Shown here: in pieces, positions 47,108-55,387 of the stretch
Layout of the letters: every line of letters starts with the position of its first letter
Numbering within the stretch: position 1 is the stretch's first letter
Assembly: GCF_000757825.1 (NCBI RefSeq)
Contig: NZ_CP009451.1
Span: 3,162,001 to 3,226,000, forward strand
Reading direction: 5' to 3'
DNA: 64,000 bases
Origin: Cedecea neteri
GTDB lineage: Bacteria; Pseudomonadota; Gammaproteobacteria; Enterobacterales; Enterobacteriaceae
Notes under the pieces: generated by a model
What the model saw: the letters and a program-made list of their open reading frames with translations, nothing else
Databases searched by the model: none
What the model was told of the DNA's origin: nothing
Translations under genes and position numbers: made by a program

Positions 47108-48127
47108 TCAGAAATCTGACTTCAGCACCACGCGGTAGCGGGCTTTGCCGTCGCGCACGTGCTGGATGGCCTCGTTGATTTTCGACATCGGGTACAGCTC
47201 GATTTGCGGCTGAACCTTCGCGCGGCCCGCCAGCTTCATAAGCGAACGCAGCTCGTGCGGGGAGCCGGTTGCCGACCCGGAGATGCTACGGTCCCCGGCA
47301 ATCAGGGTGAAGGCCGGCACCTCGAACGGCTTCATCACCGCGCCAACCGTGTGGAAGTTGCCGCCCCAGGCCAGCGCCTTGAAGTACGGCATCCAGTCCA
47401 GATCGACATTGACGGTATTAATGATCAGATCGAACTGGCCCGCCAGCGCGGTTAACGCCTCTGGATCGCGGCTGTTCACCACTTTATCCGCGCCCATCGC
47501 CAGCACTTCTTCTTTTTTGGACGGGTTAGAGCTGAACGCCGTCACCTCGCAGCCCATGGCGTGCAGCAGCTTGATGGCGATATGCCCGAGGCCGCCGATG
47601 CCGATCACGCCCACGCGGCTGGTGGCGGTGATGTGGTGCATCAGCAGCGGTTTAAACACCGTGATGCCGCCGCACAGCAGCGGCCCGGCGGATTCAGTAT
47701 CAATCGACTCCGGCAGTGGGATCGCCCATTGCCAGTCCACGCGAATTTTATCGGCGAAGCCGCCGCGGTTCACGATGGTCGGCACGCTACCTTGCTGGCA
47801 GTTGATCTGGCTGCCGCTGATACAGGCGTCGCAGTGGCCGCAGCTTCTCGCCGTCCAGCCGATGCCCACGCGTTGCCCAACTTTCAGCCCTTTACTCTGT
47901 GCCGCCGAGCCCAGCGCATGCACGCGGCCAATCACCTCATGCCCGGCGACCAGCGGATACTGCGAGAACCCCCATTCGTTGTCGATCATCGACAGATCCG
48001 AATGGCAGATACCGCAGTATTCGACCTTAACTTCGACATCTTCCGGCAGCAGATCGCCCGCGTCGAAATCCTGAAGCTCCAGCTCCGCACCGGCCTTTGG
48101 CGCGGCATAACTTTTGATGACAGACAT
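47108..48127 (-). CDS. ahr: NADPH-dependent aldehyde reductase Ahr
   Basis: 339 residues, the E. coli Ahr (YjgB) length. Medium-chain dehydrogenase: catalytic zinc ligands in YCGICHSD and GHE, structural zinc Cys in [15 protein letters not shown], and the nucleotide fold GIGGLGHIA. Reduces a broad set of aldehydes. Located next to leuX as in E. coli. Confidence 0.96.
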   Translation of the reverse strand: MSVIKSYAAPKAGAELELQDFDAGDLLPEDVEVKVEYCGICHSDLSMIDNEWGFSQYPLVAGHEVIGRVHALGSAAQSKGLKVGQRVGIGWTARSCGHCDACISGSQINCQQGSVPTIVNRGGFADKIRVDWQWAIPLPESIDTESAGPLLCGGITVFKPLLMHHITATSRVGVIGIGGLGHIAIKLLHAMGCEVTAFSSNPSKKEEVLAMGADKVVNSRDPEALTALAGQFDLIINTVNVDLDWMPYFKALAWGGNFHTVGAVMKPFEVPAFTLIAGDRSISGSATGSPHELRSLMKLAGRAKVQPQIELYPMSKINEAIQHVRDGKARYRVVLKSDF

Positions 48128-48208
48128 TCGCTCTTCCTCTGTGTTGGCTCTGCAACCAGTTTAGAACATTGCGCGAGACTGGAACCTGGTGGAATGTGCC
48201 CTGACGCG

Positions 48209-49264
48209 CTAAAGCGTTACCCAGCCACCGCCCTGCTCAGCCGAAGCATAAAGCGCGGCGACGATCTGCTGCACGACATAACCCTGTTCGGCATCGGCCA
48301 CCATTGCCGCCTCGCCCTGAACACGGCGCACAAAGCTCTCCATGGCGCGGAAATGACGACGGTCGTCGGCGGCTTCGCGGCGCTGGAGCGTTTCCAGCTT
48401 GCCGTCTCGATCATGGTAAATATGGGCCGGGAACAGCGTGGCACCGGCGCGTTCACCGCAGAACTCGATGTTCATTTGCGAGGTTTCTTCCACGTTGAGG
48501 ATAAAGGAGGTGTCCAGCCGCAGAATGCCGCCGCCCTCGAACTCGACCACGCCAAACAGCGCGTCTTCCACCGTATAAAGAGCCGGGTCCCACTCACCAA
48601 ACTGACCGCTGTTTTTACTGTTGCCCAGCCTGCGGAAGCTGTGGGCCATCACCCGATTCACCTTTGGGAAGCTGAGCACGTAAAGCGCGGCGTCCAGCAT
48701 ATGGATGCCGAGATCGATCAGCGGGCCGCCGCCCTGTGAATCCTTGCTGATGAAATTCCCCCACGACGGTACGCCGCTGCGGCGCAGCGCTTTGGCCGTG
48801 GTGACATAGACATCGCCCAGCTCACCGGCCTGAACCTGCTCGCGCAGCAGGGCGCTGTCTTGCGCAAAGCGATGGTGGAAGTTGTAGGCCAGCACCCGAT
48901 TCGCATTTTGCGCCGCCCGCCGCATTTCGTCGGCCTGTGCCACCGTCATCGCCGGAGGCTTCTCGCAAAGCACATGGCAACCGGCCTCCAGCGCCTGCAT
49001 CACGTGTTCGTAGTGCAGAATATTGGGCGAGCAAACGCTGACGATCTCCGGCTTCGCCTCACGCAGCATCTGCCCGACATCGTCATACGCCGCCGGAATG
49101 CCGAGCTTATCCGCAAACGCCCGAGTACGCGCCAGGTCGCGCCCGCAGGCCGCCACCAAAATCAGCAATGGATTGGTAGCGTAGTAAGCCGCGTGAACGT
49201 TCTCGGCGATCTGTCCCGGCCCGATGATGGCAACTCTGAGGGGGGACGTGGTGGGGTTGGGCAT
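48209..49264 (-). CDS. Gfo/Idh/MocA-family oxidoreductase
   Basis: 351 residues from the ATG at 49264 (GGAG upstream); an in-frame extension to 49318 starts in the intergenic gap. Rossmann fold motif VAIIGPGQIAENVHAAYY, the lysine of HVLCEKPPAM (EKP motif), and the C-terminal alpha/beta domain with DLGIHMLDAALYVL. These enzymes oxidise or reduce sugars or inositol-like alcohols with NAD(P); the substrate is not readable. It has no sugar-operon neighbours and sits between ahr and the methyltransferase gene. Confidence 0.85.
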   Translation of the reverse strand: MPNPTTSPLRVAIIGPGQIAENVHAAYYATNPLLILVAACGRDLARTRAFADKLGIPAAYDDVGQMLREAKPEIVSVCSPNILHYEHVMQALEAGCHVLCEKPPAMTVAQADEMRRAAQNANRVLAYNFHHRFAQDSALLREQVQAGELGDVYVTTAKALRRSGVPSWGNFISKDSQGGGPLIDLGIHMLDAALYVLSFPKVNRVMAHSFRRLGNSKNSGQFGEWDPALYTVEDALFGVVEFEGGGILRLDTSFILNVEETSQMNIEFCGERAGATLFPAHIYHDRDGKLETLQRREAADDRRHFRAMESFVRRVQGEAAMVADAEQGYVVQQIVAALYASAEQGGGWVTL

Positions 49265-49287
49265 GGTTGATAGCTCCGGTGAGTAGG

Positions 49288-49866
49288 TTAGCGACGAGTA
49301 AGTATCACGTTCAGCCATATCTCATCGCGATCGGGGCGAACATCGCGGGTGAGCCATTGCTCTGCTATCTCCAGATCGGGCAGATCCTTTAACAAGGCTG
49401 TTAGCCTTGCCTCGTTGATATCGGTAAAGCTGCGGCCATCCTTCTCGCGCTCGCTATCGCCATATTTAAACGAAAAGTACCAGATGCCACCGGGTTTTAA
49501 GGCCGCCGCCAGCTTCTGCATTACGCCGGGTAGCTCCGCATAAGGCAGATGCAGCAGCGAGGCGCAGCACCAGATGCCGCCGTATTCTTCACCGGCCTCT
49601 ACGTCAGCAAAAGTCATTTTCTTCACCGGCAGGCCGCTATGCTCCCGTGCCAGCGCCACCAGTTCAGAAGACGCATCGAAGGCATCGACCTGGTAGCCCA
49701 TCTGCGTGAAGGCCAGCGCGTCCCGCCCGGAGCCGCAACCTGCATCCAGCACTTTTGCGTGGGCAGGCAGGCGGCTGGTAAACGCTTCATACAGCGAGGA
49801 CATATCCACGTTTACCGTGCCTTCGAAGAACGTTTGGGCGTGAATCTGGTAATAACTGGAGTTCAT
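49288..49866 (-). CDS. Class I SAM-dependent methyltransferase, coupled to an HNH nuclease gene
   Basis: 192 residues from the ATG at 49866. The SAM-binding motif I is VLDAGCGSGRDALAF, followed by the acidic FDASSELVALA. There is no DNA-methylase catalytic motif (no D/NPPY or PCQ), so a small-molecule or protein substrate is likely. The start codon overlaps the HNH gene stop (TGATG), implying coupled translation. It lies just before leuX on the side opposite to the island. Nucleic-acid methylation is not supported. Confidence 0.85.
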   Translation of the reverse strand: MNSSYYQIHAQTFFEGTVNVDMSSLYEAFTSRLPAHAKVLDAGCGSGRDALAFTQMGYQVDAFDASSELVALAREHSGLPVKKMTFADVEAGEEYGGIWCCASLLHLPYAELPGVMQKLAAALKPGGIWYFSFKYGDSEREKDGRSFTDINEARLTALLKDLPDLEIAEQWLTRDVRPDRDEIWLNVILTRR

Positions 49867-50888
49867 CAGAGAATCAGTTCCTTCTGCACAGGCGGTTGCC
49901 AGATTTGCAGGCGGCAGGCATGCGCCTCGTTCCACCTGTCGTTTAAAAATGCTCTGCGTTTCGCCTCATTATTACCCGTCTGGTTGATGATTGCTTCATG
50001 CAGCGGCAGGCGGCTGTTAATGAAATATTCATTGCGGGCGTGGAGCCGGTACAGCAGATCGATGTGTGGCACTCTGGCAAACTTGCCTTGTTCACCCCGG
50101 TTGCAGCTCTGGCAGGCAAGAACAAGGTTCCAGACGCCGTTGAGGTTAGTCCCCGGCATACCATGCTGAGCAACCAGCGGCAGGAAATGATCGACATCCG
50201 CCAGCAGCGGGTGACCGGTTTCGAGGCTGACAGGGGCGTGGCAGTAGAAGCAATGGCCTTTCTGGTAGCAGTTCAGGCTGTTACGGCAGTTGGTTAGCGT
50301 GATGCGGCTGTTGGCTAGCTGGGTAAATAGCGTTTCCTGCTGTGGATCGAAATGCACGTCCAGCAGTTGCGCAGGCAGGCTCATCTCCCAGGCTTTCTCG
50401 ACCAGACGCCAGCGGGCATCGGTTTCATGAATCAGGCTGTGAAACTGCGATGTCTCCGTCAGCCGGTAAAAATCATCCGTCAGACGAATGCCCTGGCTGC
50501 TCCGTACCTCGTTGATAAAAAACTGCTTATCAATTTGGCTGCCGCTGACGTTATGAAAGGCGTCCAGCACCACTTTAAAGCCGTGTTTCACCGTCGCCTG
50601 AATCAGCTGGCTATGCGAAATCTCACCGTTGTTGTACTGGACGGCTGCGGTTAAAAATGGCCCCTGTTTGCTCATATTGAGCGTCTGCTTTGGCGCTAGC
50701 TTCAGATGCTCGCAGATATGTTTGCTGAACGGCACAGCTAAATCTTCCAGCATCACCAGCGTGTTATTGCGCTCGACGTCGTACAGCGCATGGGCCAGCG
50801 CAAACTTGTAGGTGGCGAAGTTGTTCCCAAAGAGGATCACGCCCCGCCAGTAGTTTTCCAGCGCAGGATCGACCTGGTAAAAACGCAT
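49866..50888 (-). CDS. HNH endonuclease domain protein
   Basis: 340 residues. The C-terminal HNH domain has the zinc Cys pairs C213-C216 (CFYC) and C259-C262 (CQSC), with D233-H234 (DVDHFLP) and N254 forming the metal-binding His-Me-finger core. The first 190 residues are helical and not recognised. It starts at 50888 (AGGA upstream), and its stop overlaps the methyltransferase start. A nuclease with a bound methyltransferase at a tRNA-adjacent site is suggestive of a defence unit, but no target is known. No promoter was traced in the 266-base gap to leuX. Confidence 0.85.
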   Translation of the reverse strand: MRFYQVDPALENYWRGVILFGNNFATYKFALAHALYDVERNNTLVMLEDLAVPFSKHICEHLKLAPKQTLNMSKQGPFLTAAVQYNNGEISHSQLIQATVKHGFKVVLDAFHNVSGSQIDKQFFINEVRSSQGIRLTDDFYRLTETSQFHSLIHETDARWRLVEKAWEMSLPAQLLDVHFDPQQETLFTQLANSRITLTNCRNSLNCYQKGHCFYCHAPVSLETGHPLLADVDHFLPLVAQHGMPGTNLNGVWNLVLACQSCNRGEQGKFARVPHIDLLYRLHARNEYFINSRLPLHEAIINQTGNNEAKRRAFLNDRWNEAHACRLQIWQPPVQKELIL

Positions 50889-51098
50889 ACGTTTTCCTGG
50901 TTACGGTTTGCTAGTGCAAAGGGAGATGGGTACGAGAACCCGTAACTGGATCACATAACAAATGAAAGATGATGTAAACCGTAGAGCGATAGATTTACTG
51001 AATATGTGAAGTGAGGGAGGGCTTGTCAGGTGGGCAGGGCAGAGCAAAGGGGAACGCTGAAAAATTCAGCACTTAACGAGACTTACGTGCAGCACTGC

Positions 51099-51126
51099 TT
51101 GCATGGCGGCCAGCGACAGGTATAAT
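51099..51126 (+). promoter_or_regulatory. Promoter of tRNA-Leu leuX
   Basis: TTGCAT (51099-51104), a 16-base spacer and a perfect TATAAT (51121-51126) lie 28 bases before the mature tRNA. Confidence 0.8.
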
Positions 51127-51154
51127 CCACAACGTTTCCGCATACCCCTTCAGT

Positions 51155-51239
51155 GCCGAAGTGGCGAAATCGGTAGACGCAGTTGATTCAAAATCAACCG
51201 TAGAGATACGTGCCGGTTCGAGTCCGGCCTTCGGCACCA
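51155..51239 (+). tRNA. leuX: tRNA-Leu (anticodon CAA)
   Basis: 85 bases including the encoded CCA. It folds as a class II tRNA: acceptor GCCGAAG/CTTCGGC, D-arm, anticodon loop TTCAAAA (CAA reads UUG codons), the extra arm TAGAGATACG and T-arm GTTCGAGTC. It matches E. coli leuX at all but one visible base. leuX is a frequent island integration site, and an integrase gene follows in the same direction. Confidence 0.99.
51218..51239 (+). other. Inferred attachment site (attL) at the 3' end of leuX
   Basis: P4-type integrases target the 3' end of tRNA genes, and a decayed P4-type integrase gene begins 187 bases downstream. The tRNA 3' end (T-arm, acceptor and CCA) is intact, as expected after recombination restores it. 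The matching repeat (attR) would be beyond the right edge. Confidence 0.6.
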
Positions 51240-51352
51240 TAAGTATGTAAATGGACCTCAACTGAGGTCTTTTTTTATGCCTGAAATCCAGTATTTACCC
51301 ATCATTCCCGCTATATTAACTCTCTCAAGGTCAACCGACTTCAACGTACATC

Positions 51353-51412
51353 TACCAACAGATGTTGGTATAGATGATGGTATTTCCGGTTCGATAATGC
51401 TTGTACCAACAG
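51353..51412. promoter_or_regulatory. Inverted and repeated TACCAACA sites before the integrase gene
   Basis: TACCAACA-GA-TGTTGGTA (51353-51370) is a perfect 8-bp-arm dyad, and a third half TACCAACAG is at 51404-51412, 14 bases before the start. Such sites in the integrase promoter are typical arm-type or self-repression sites of P4-type elements. Function inferred. The rest of 51240-51425 has no gene. Confidence 0.55.
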
Positions 51413-51425
51413 GGAGGGGATAAGC

Positions 51426-52670
51426 ATGGCGTTAACAGATATCAAGGTCAGAACAGCCAAGCCAACGGGTAAGCAATATAAGCTGACCGATGGTAGTGGT
51501 ATGCATCTGCTTGTTCATCCTAATGGTTCTAAGTATTGGCGTTTGCAGTACCGTTTTGCAGGTAAGCAAAAGATGTTGGCTTTAGGGGTATATCCTGAAG
51601 TTTCTCTTGCAGATGCCAGAGCTCGTCGTGATGAGGCTCGTAAGTTGTTGGCAAACGGCATCGATCCGGGAGACAAAAAGAAAAGCGATAAGGTTGAGCA
51701 AGAAGACGCTCGCACTTTTGAACAGCTTGCAGTTGAGTGGCATGCAACGAATAAAAAGTGGTCGGAAGAACATAGCCGACGAGTACTGAAAAGTCTGGAG
51801 GACAATCTTTTTCCAGCTATTGGCAAACGTAATATTGCCGAACTTAAAACACGGGATTTGTTAGCCCCAATAAAAGCCGTAGAGATGTCTGGACGTCTTG
51901 AGGTTGCATCACGACTGCAACAGCGAACTACCGTAATTATGCGTTATGCCGTGCAGAGCGGTTTACTTGACTACAATCCCGCGCAGGAGATGGTTGGTGC
52001 CGTTGTTTCAAGTAACCAGCAGCATCGACCTGCATTGGAGTTGAAGCGAACTCCTGAACTCCTTCAGCGTATTGATAGTTATACCGGTAGGCCTTTGACT
52101 CGTCTTGCCGTTGAACTAACGCTCCTTGTCTTCATTCGTTCCAGTGAACTGCGTTTTGCTCGTTGGTCAGAGATTGATTTTGAAACATCTATGTGAACGA
52201 TTTCAGCTGAGCGAGAAGCGATTGAAGGGGTAAAGCATTCACATCGAGGTTCGAAGATGCGGACTCCACATCTTGTTCCTTTGTCGCAGCAGGCTCTAGA
52301 CATTCTGGAAAAGATTAAAAGCATTAGTGAGAATCGAGAACTGATTTTTGTAGGTGATCATGATCCGCGTAAACCCATGAGTGAGAATACGGTGAATAAG
52401 GTTTTGCGAGTGATGGGCTATGACTCAAAAACGGAAGTTTGTGGGCATGGTTTTAGGACGATTGCATGTAGTTCATTGATAGAATCGGGATTGTGGTCGA
52501 GGGATGCAGTAGAGCGGCAGATGAGCCATATGGAGCGTAACTCAGTGCGTGCGGCTTATATTCATAAGGCTGAACATCTGGATGAGCGCAGGCTGATGCT
52601 GCAGTGGTGGGCTGATTTTTTGGATATGAATAGGGAAAGGGAAGTTAGTCCTTATGACTTTGGCAAGTAA
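51426..52670 (+). pseudogene. P4-type tyrosine integrase, interrupted by an in-frame TGA
   Basis: The reading frame runs from the ATG at 51426 (AGGGAGGGG upstream) to the TAA at 52668-52670, 414 codons, with one stop at 52194-52196. The N-terminal half (MALTDIKVRTAKPTGKQYK, DUF4102 arm-binding domain) and the core-binding domain are intact. After the stop the same frame continues into TISAEREAIEGVKH, the HGFRTI box (catalytic H and R) and the C-terminal AAYIHKAEHLDERR (catalytic Y). Relatives have Trp where the TGA is, so a TGG to TGA change explains it. The catalytic first R (FIRSSELRFARW) is before the stop. Without read-through the C-terminal catalytic half is lost. Confidence 0.92.
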
Positions 52671-52772
52671 TCTAATTCCTGATGCTTGCTATGTTCGAAT
52701 TTGAAAAGCCAGCTTGAACTATAACCCATACTTTTTTATAACTGTATTATTCTGGCGACTCAGAGGTGCACT

Positions 52773-53006
52773 ATGAAAACTTTCGATACCCAACTTGCGA
52801 TGAGCATTGTATCGCACTCAACGGGAGGTTTTAGTTATGACACTCTTGCTAGGGCCTTGATTTCTTTAAATAAAGATGAAAATTCTGATGTCCTTCTTGA
52901 GTCATGTCGAAATTTTTGTCTCTCTCTTGAGGAAAAAGGTATTCTGAGGCGATGCCAAAAATGTGCTCATTCTCAAGATGAGTATTTCGAGTATATTTCT
53001 CACTAA
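52773..53006 (+). CDS. Small protein, possible winged-helix, of unknown function
   Basis: 77 residues, not recognised. AGAGGTG lies 6-12 bases before the ATG. GGFSYDTLARALISL, followed by SLEEKGILRRC, has the spacing of a winged helix (recognition and wing), and a C-terminal CQKC pair could bind metal. It is between the broken integrase and dpdC, followed by a perfect inverted repeat, which makes a regulator of the cluster plausible. That role is inferred. Confidence 0.6.
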   Translation: MKTFDTQLAMSIVSHSTGGFSYDTLARALISLNKDENSDVLLESCRNFCLSLEEKGILRRCQKCAHSQDEYFEYISH

Positions 53007-53040
53007 CATCAGTCCCTGAAAATTTTTTCAGGGACTGATG
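53007..53040. repeat. Perfect 16-bp inverted repeat between the 77-residue gene and dpdC
   Basis: CATCAGTCCCTGAAAA (53007-53022) and TTTTCAGGGACTGATG (53025-53040) match exactly with a 2-base gap. It begins directly after the stop of the small gene. The A/T blocks meet at the top of the stem, so it resembles a terminator only on one reading; it could equally be an operator. Confidence 0.9.
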
Positions 53041-53106
53041 ACTCCGTTCTTGTCATCCCCTTTTTTCTCCTGTAGCTTGTGTAACACGATTCTGGGGGGG
53101 GCGATT

Positions 53107-54063
53107 GTGAGCAACATCAACTTAATAACAACATGTACAAACGGCAAACACTACGGTAGTAGGGATATATTGAGTCTGAGTCAATTTTCATCAGGCCGAA
53201 TCCCTTCAGATGTGCTCATGAATTCTTGGTGCAATGCTCTGAATGAAGCCATTTCTACATCTGTAACTATATGTACAGAGGATCTTTATAAAGGTGGGCA
53301 CTGGGCGACGGCTAAAGCTATTTTAGATAATTATCCTATTGATTTATGGGTTCTTTCTGCTGGTTTAGGTCTCCTTCACCATAAAGATAATGTTGTACCT
53401 TATAAAGCGACCTTTGCTGTTGGATATGACGAATCAATACCATTGTATTCTCAAGAATATGTAGGGAAAAGTTTTCATAGAACATGGTGGAAAGAAATAA
53501 CCAATAGATCTATTTTTAAATCTAAGCATCCTACATCTATTGTAGAGTTAATGAAAAAAAGAAAAAAAGACTATTATATTATTTGTGGTTCTCCAGATTA
53601 TATTAATGCAATTGAACTGGATATCATTAATGGTCTTGAGTATCTGGTTGATGCAAAAAAACAACTGATTGTTATAACTTCCAAAAAAATTAATAGTAGG
53701 CTGAATGCATACCTTTTCAAAACCAACCAAAATATAGCTCAGTGGTTGAGATGCAATATGCTTATGCTTAATATCAGCGTGGCAAAATACATTGTGAAAG
53801 AATTTACGTCAAAACAACTCAATGATTTAAATGAGTTATCTCAGAAGTTAATAGAAGAATTCAAGGCGTTACCTGAGCGTGAAGTGAAAAAAGGAATTCG
53901 TCGTAGCCCGGAGGAAGTTAAGTCTTTCATTTTAAAACTTATGGAACAAAATCCTGGTATCAGTGCAACACATGCGTTGCGTGAATTTCGTGACTCGGGA
54001 AATTCATTTGAGGAAAAACGTTTTCGGGCTGAGTTTAAGGTCCTGAGAGAGGCTAAACCTTAA
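53107..54063 (+). CDS. dpdC: DpdC-like protein of the Dpd 7-deazaguanine DNA modification system
   Basis: 318 residues from the GTG at 53107; an in-frame ATG at 53038 would add 23 residues but lies inside the inverted repeat. A run of eight G (53094-53101) sits 5-12 bases upstream and doubles as the ribosome site. The N-terminal domain has LWVLSAGLGLLHHKDNVVPYKATF near residue 80, the motif of the YaaA/DUF328-related DUF6884 group to which DpdC belongs. The last ~60 residues (RRSPEEVKSF...) resemble a helical DNA-binding domain. In Salmonella Montevideo DpdC converts preQ0 in DNA to 2'-deoxy-7-amido-7-deazaguanosine. It precedes dpdA by 52 bases. It is much more AT-rich than dpdA. Confidence 0.75.
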   Translation: MSNINLITTCTNGKHYGSRDILSLSQFSSGRIPSDVLMNSWCNALNEAISTSVTICTEDLYKGGHWATAKAILDNYPIDLWVLSAGLGLLHHKDNVVPYKATFAVGYDESIPLYSQEYVGKSFHRTWWKEITNRSIFKSKHPTSIVELMKKRKKDYYIICGSPDYINAIELDIINGLEYLVDAKKQLIVITSKKINSRLNAYLFKTNQNIAQWLRCNMLMLNISVAKYIVKEFTSKQLNDLNELSQKLIEEFKALPEREVKKGIRRSPEEVKSFILKLMEQNPGISATHALREFRDSGNSFEEKRFRAEFKVLREAKP

Positions 54064-54115
54064 TGCTACTTGCCTGGGTTTCATGGTAGAATCCCCAGCT
54101 TTTTGAGGCTTTGCA

Positions 54116-55387
54116 GTGGCGTCACAGGAGAGTAAGTTGTCGAAGCTAAAGTATTTTTTCCCTGATAGTCAGGATTTTATCGATCCCAGTTTCGACTTCC
54201 TCCGCGAAACACGTAACGAACATCGCGTGCGCCAACGTGACGATCATTATCCGCATGAGGTTTTTCCTCATCCTTACGATGGTATGCTGGTTTCTAAAGC
54301 TGTAGTCGATGGTCTTGGCGGTGGCGAGAGCAAATATACCCGTGCCCAGCGTTTGCGTTACTTCCGTAATGGAATGAAGCATTTTTTCCGCCTGCCGGAA
54401 AATATGGAAACTATGGGTGATTGCGGAGCCTTCACCTATGTTAATCAGGATGTCCCGCCATACCGTGTGGAAGAGGTGATTGAGTTCTACGAAACTTCTC
54501 GCTTTAACCATGGCGTTTCTCTCGATCATATCGTTTTTGGCTATGAGAAACCTGGTGAGGTATTCAGTGGCGAAGTGTTGGCTGAATGTCGTCGACGCCA
54601 GGATATTACGCTGACCCTGGCTCAAGAGTTTTTGAACAAGTCTCAAAAGTCCTGTTTCACTGCCTTTGGCGTTGCACATGGATGGAGCAAAACCTCCTAC
54701 CGTCAGTCTGTAGAGGCCTTGCTGGCCATGGGATACAAAAATATCACCATGGGGGGGATGGTGCCGTTGAAAACGGCGCAGATCCTTGAGACTCTCGAAG
54801 AGATTAAACCTCTGCTGAAAAGTGATACACGTGTTCACTTGCTTGGTATTGCCCGTCCAGAGAGTTTCGCCGACTTTATCAAGTTTGGTGTGACCAGTAT
54901 TGACTCGACTACACCGCTTCAGCAGGCCTTCAAAGATCGAAAAAATAACTACCATATGCCCGATGGCCCGGCCTATACCGCTGTGCGTGTCCCTCAGTTT
55001 GATGCGAATCCAAGTTTGAGTCGCAAAATAAAATCTGGCGTGATTGATCAGGATATTGCTCGGCATCTGGAAAAGGATGCCATGAATGCCCTGTTCGAAT
55101 ACGATAAAGGGGCTTTGTCCCTTGAGAAAACTCTTGGGGCAGTACTGGCTTATGAACGCCTGCATTCAGGTGAAAAAGAGGCCGATAAAATCCGTGCGGA
55201 TTATGAACGCACACTGGGTGAACGTCCCTGGAAACAGTGCCAATGCAATATTTGCCAGGCTATCGGTATCAACGTCATCATTTTCCGTGGAGCAGAACGC
55301 AACCGTCGCCGCGGTTTCCATAATATTCAGGTGTTGTACAACCGTTTACAGCACACATTGTCATTACGCTCAGAGGAACTGTCATGA
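54116..55387 (+). CDS. dpdA: DpdA, tRNA-guanine-transglycosylase-like DNA 7-deazaguanine insertase
   Basis: 423 residues from a GTG at 54116; a TTG at 54137 with the better ribosome site AGGAG would give 416. TGT-fold: D102 in MGDCGAFTYV corresponds to the first catalytic Asp region of TGT (DSGGFQ), and SLDHIVFG carries the second, nucleophilic Asp. The C-terminal zinc motif is CQCNIC with a later His. It exchanges guanine for preQ0 in DNA, as TGT does in tRNA. It overlaps dpdB by ATGA. The only enzyme in the window that defines the system. Confidence 0.93.
   Translation: MASQESKLSKLKYFFPDSQDFIDPSFDFLRETRNEHRVRQRDDHYPHEVFPHPYDGMLVSKAVVDGLGGGESKYTRAQRLRYFRNGMKHFFRLPENMETMGDCGAFTYVNQDVPPYRVEEVIEFYETSRFNHGVSLDHIVFGYEKPGEVFSGEVLAECRRRQDITLTLAQEFLNKSQKSCFTAFGVAHGWSKTSYRQSVEALLAMGYKNITMGGMVPLKTAQILETLEEIKPLLKSDTRVHLLGIARPESFADFIKFGVTSIDSTTPLQQAFKDRKNNYHMPDGPAYTAVRVPQFDANPSLSRKIKSGVIDQDIARHLEKDAMNALFEYDKGALSLEKTLGAVLAYERLHSGEKEADKIRADYERTLGERPWKQCQCNICQAIGINVIIFRGAERNRRRGFHNIQVLYNRLQHTLSLRSEELS

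Noticed and set aside
49288..49866. Methyltransferase considered as tellurite-resistance TehB
   Set aside because: Shares only the general class I SAM fold; no tehA neighbour and key TehB segments were not recognised.
51073..51261. 62-codon frame opposite tRNA-Leu containing VPKAGLEPARI
   Set aside because: A well-known false protein produced by reading the antisense of a tRNA-Leu gene.
53007..53040. Inverted repeat considered as an ordinary intrinsic terminator
   Set aside because: No T-run follows the stem on either strand; the T residues are inside the stem, so it was listed as a repeat with open function.
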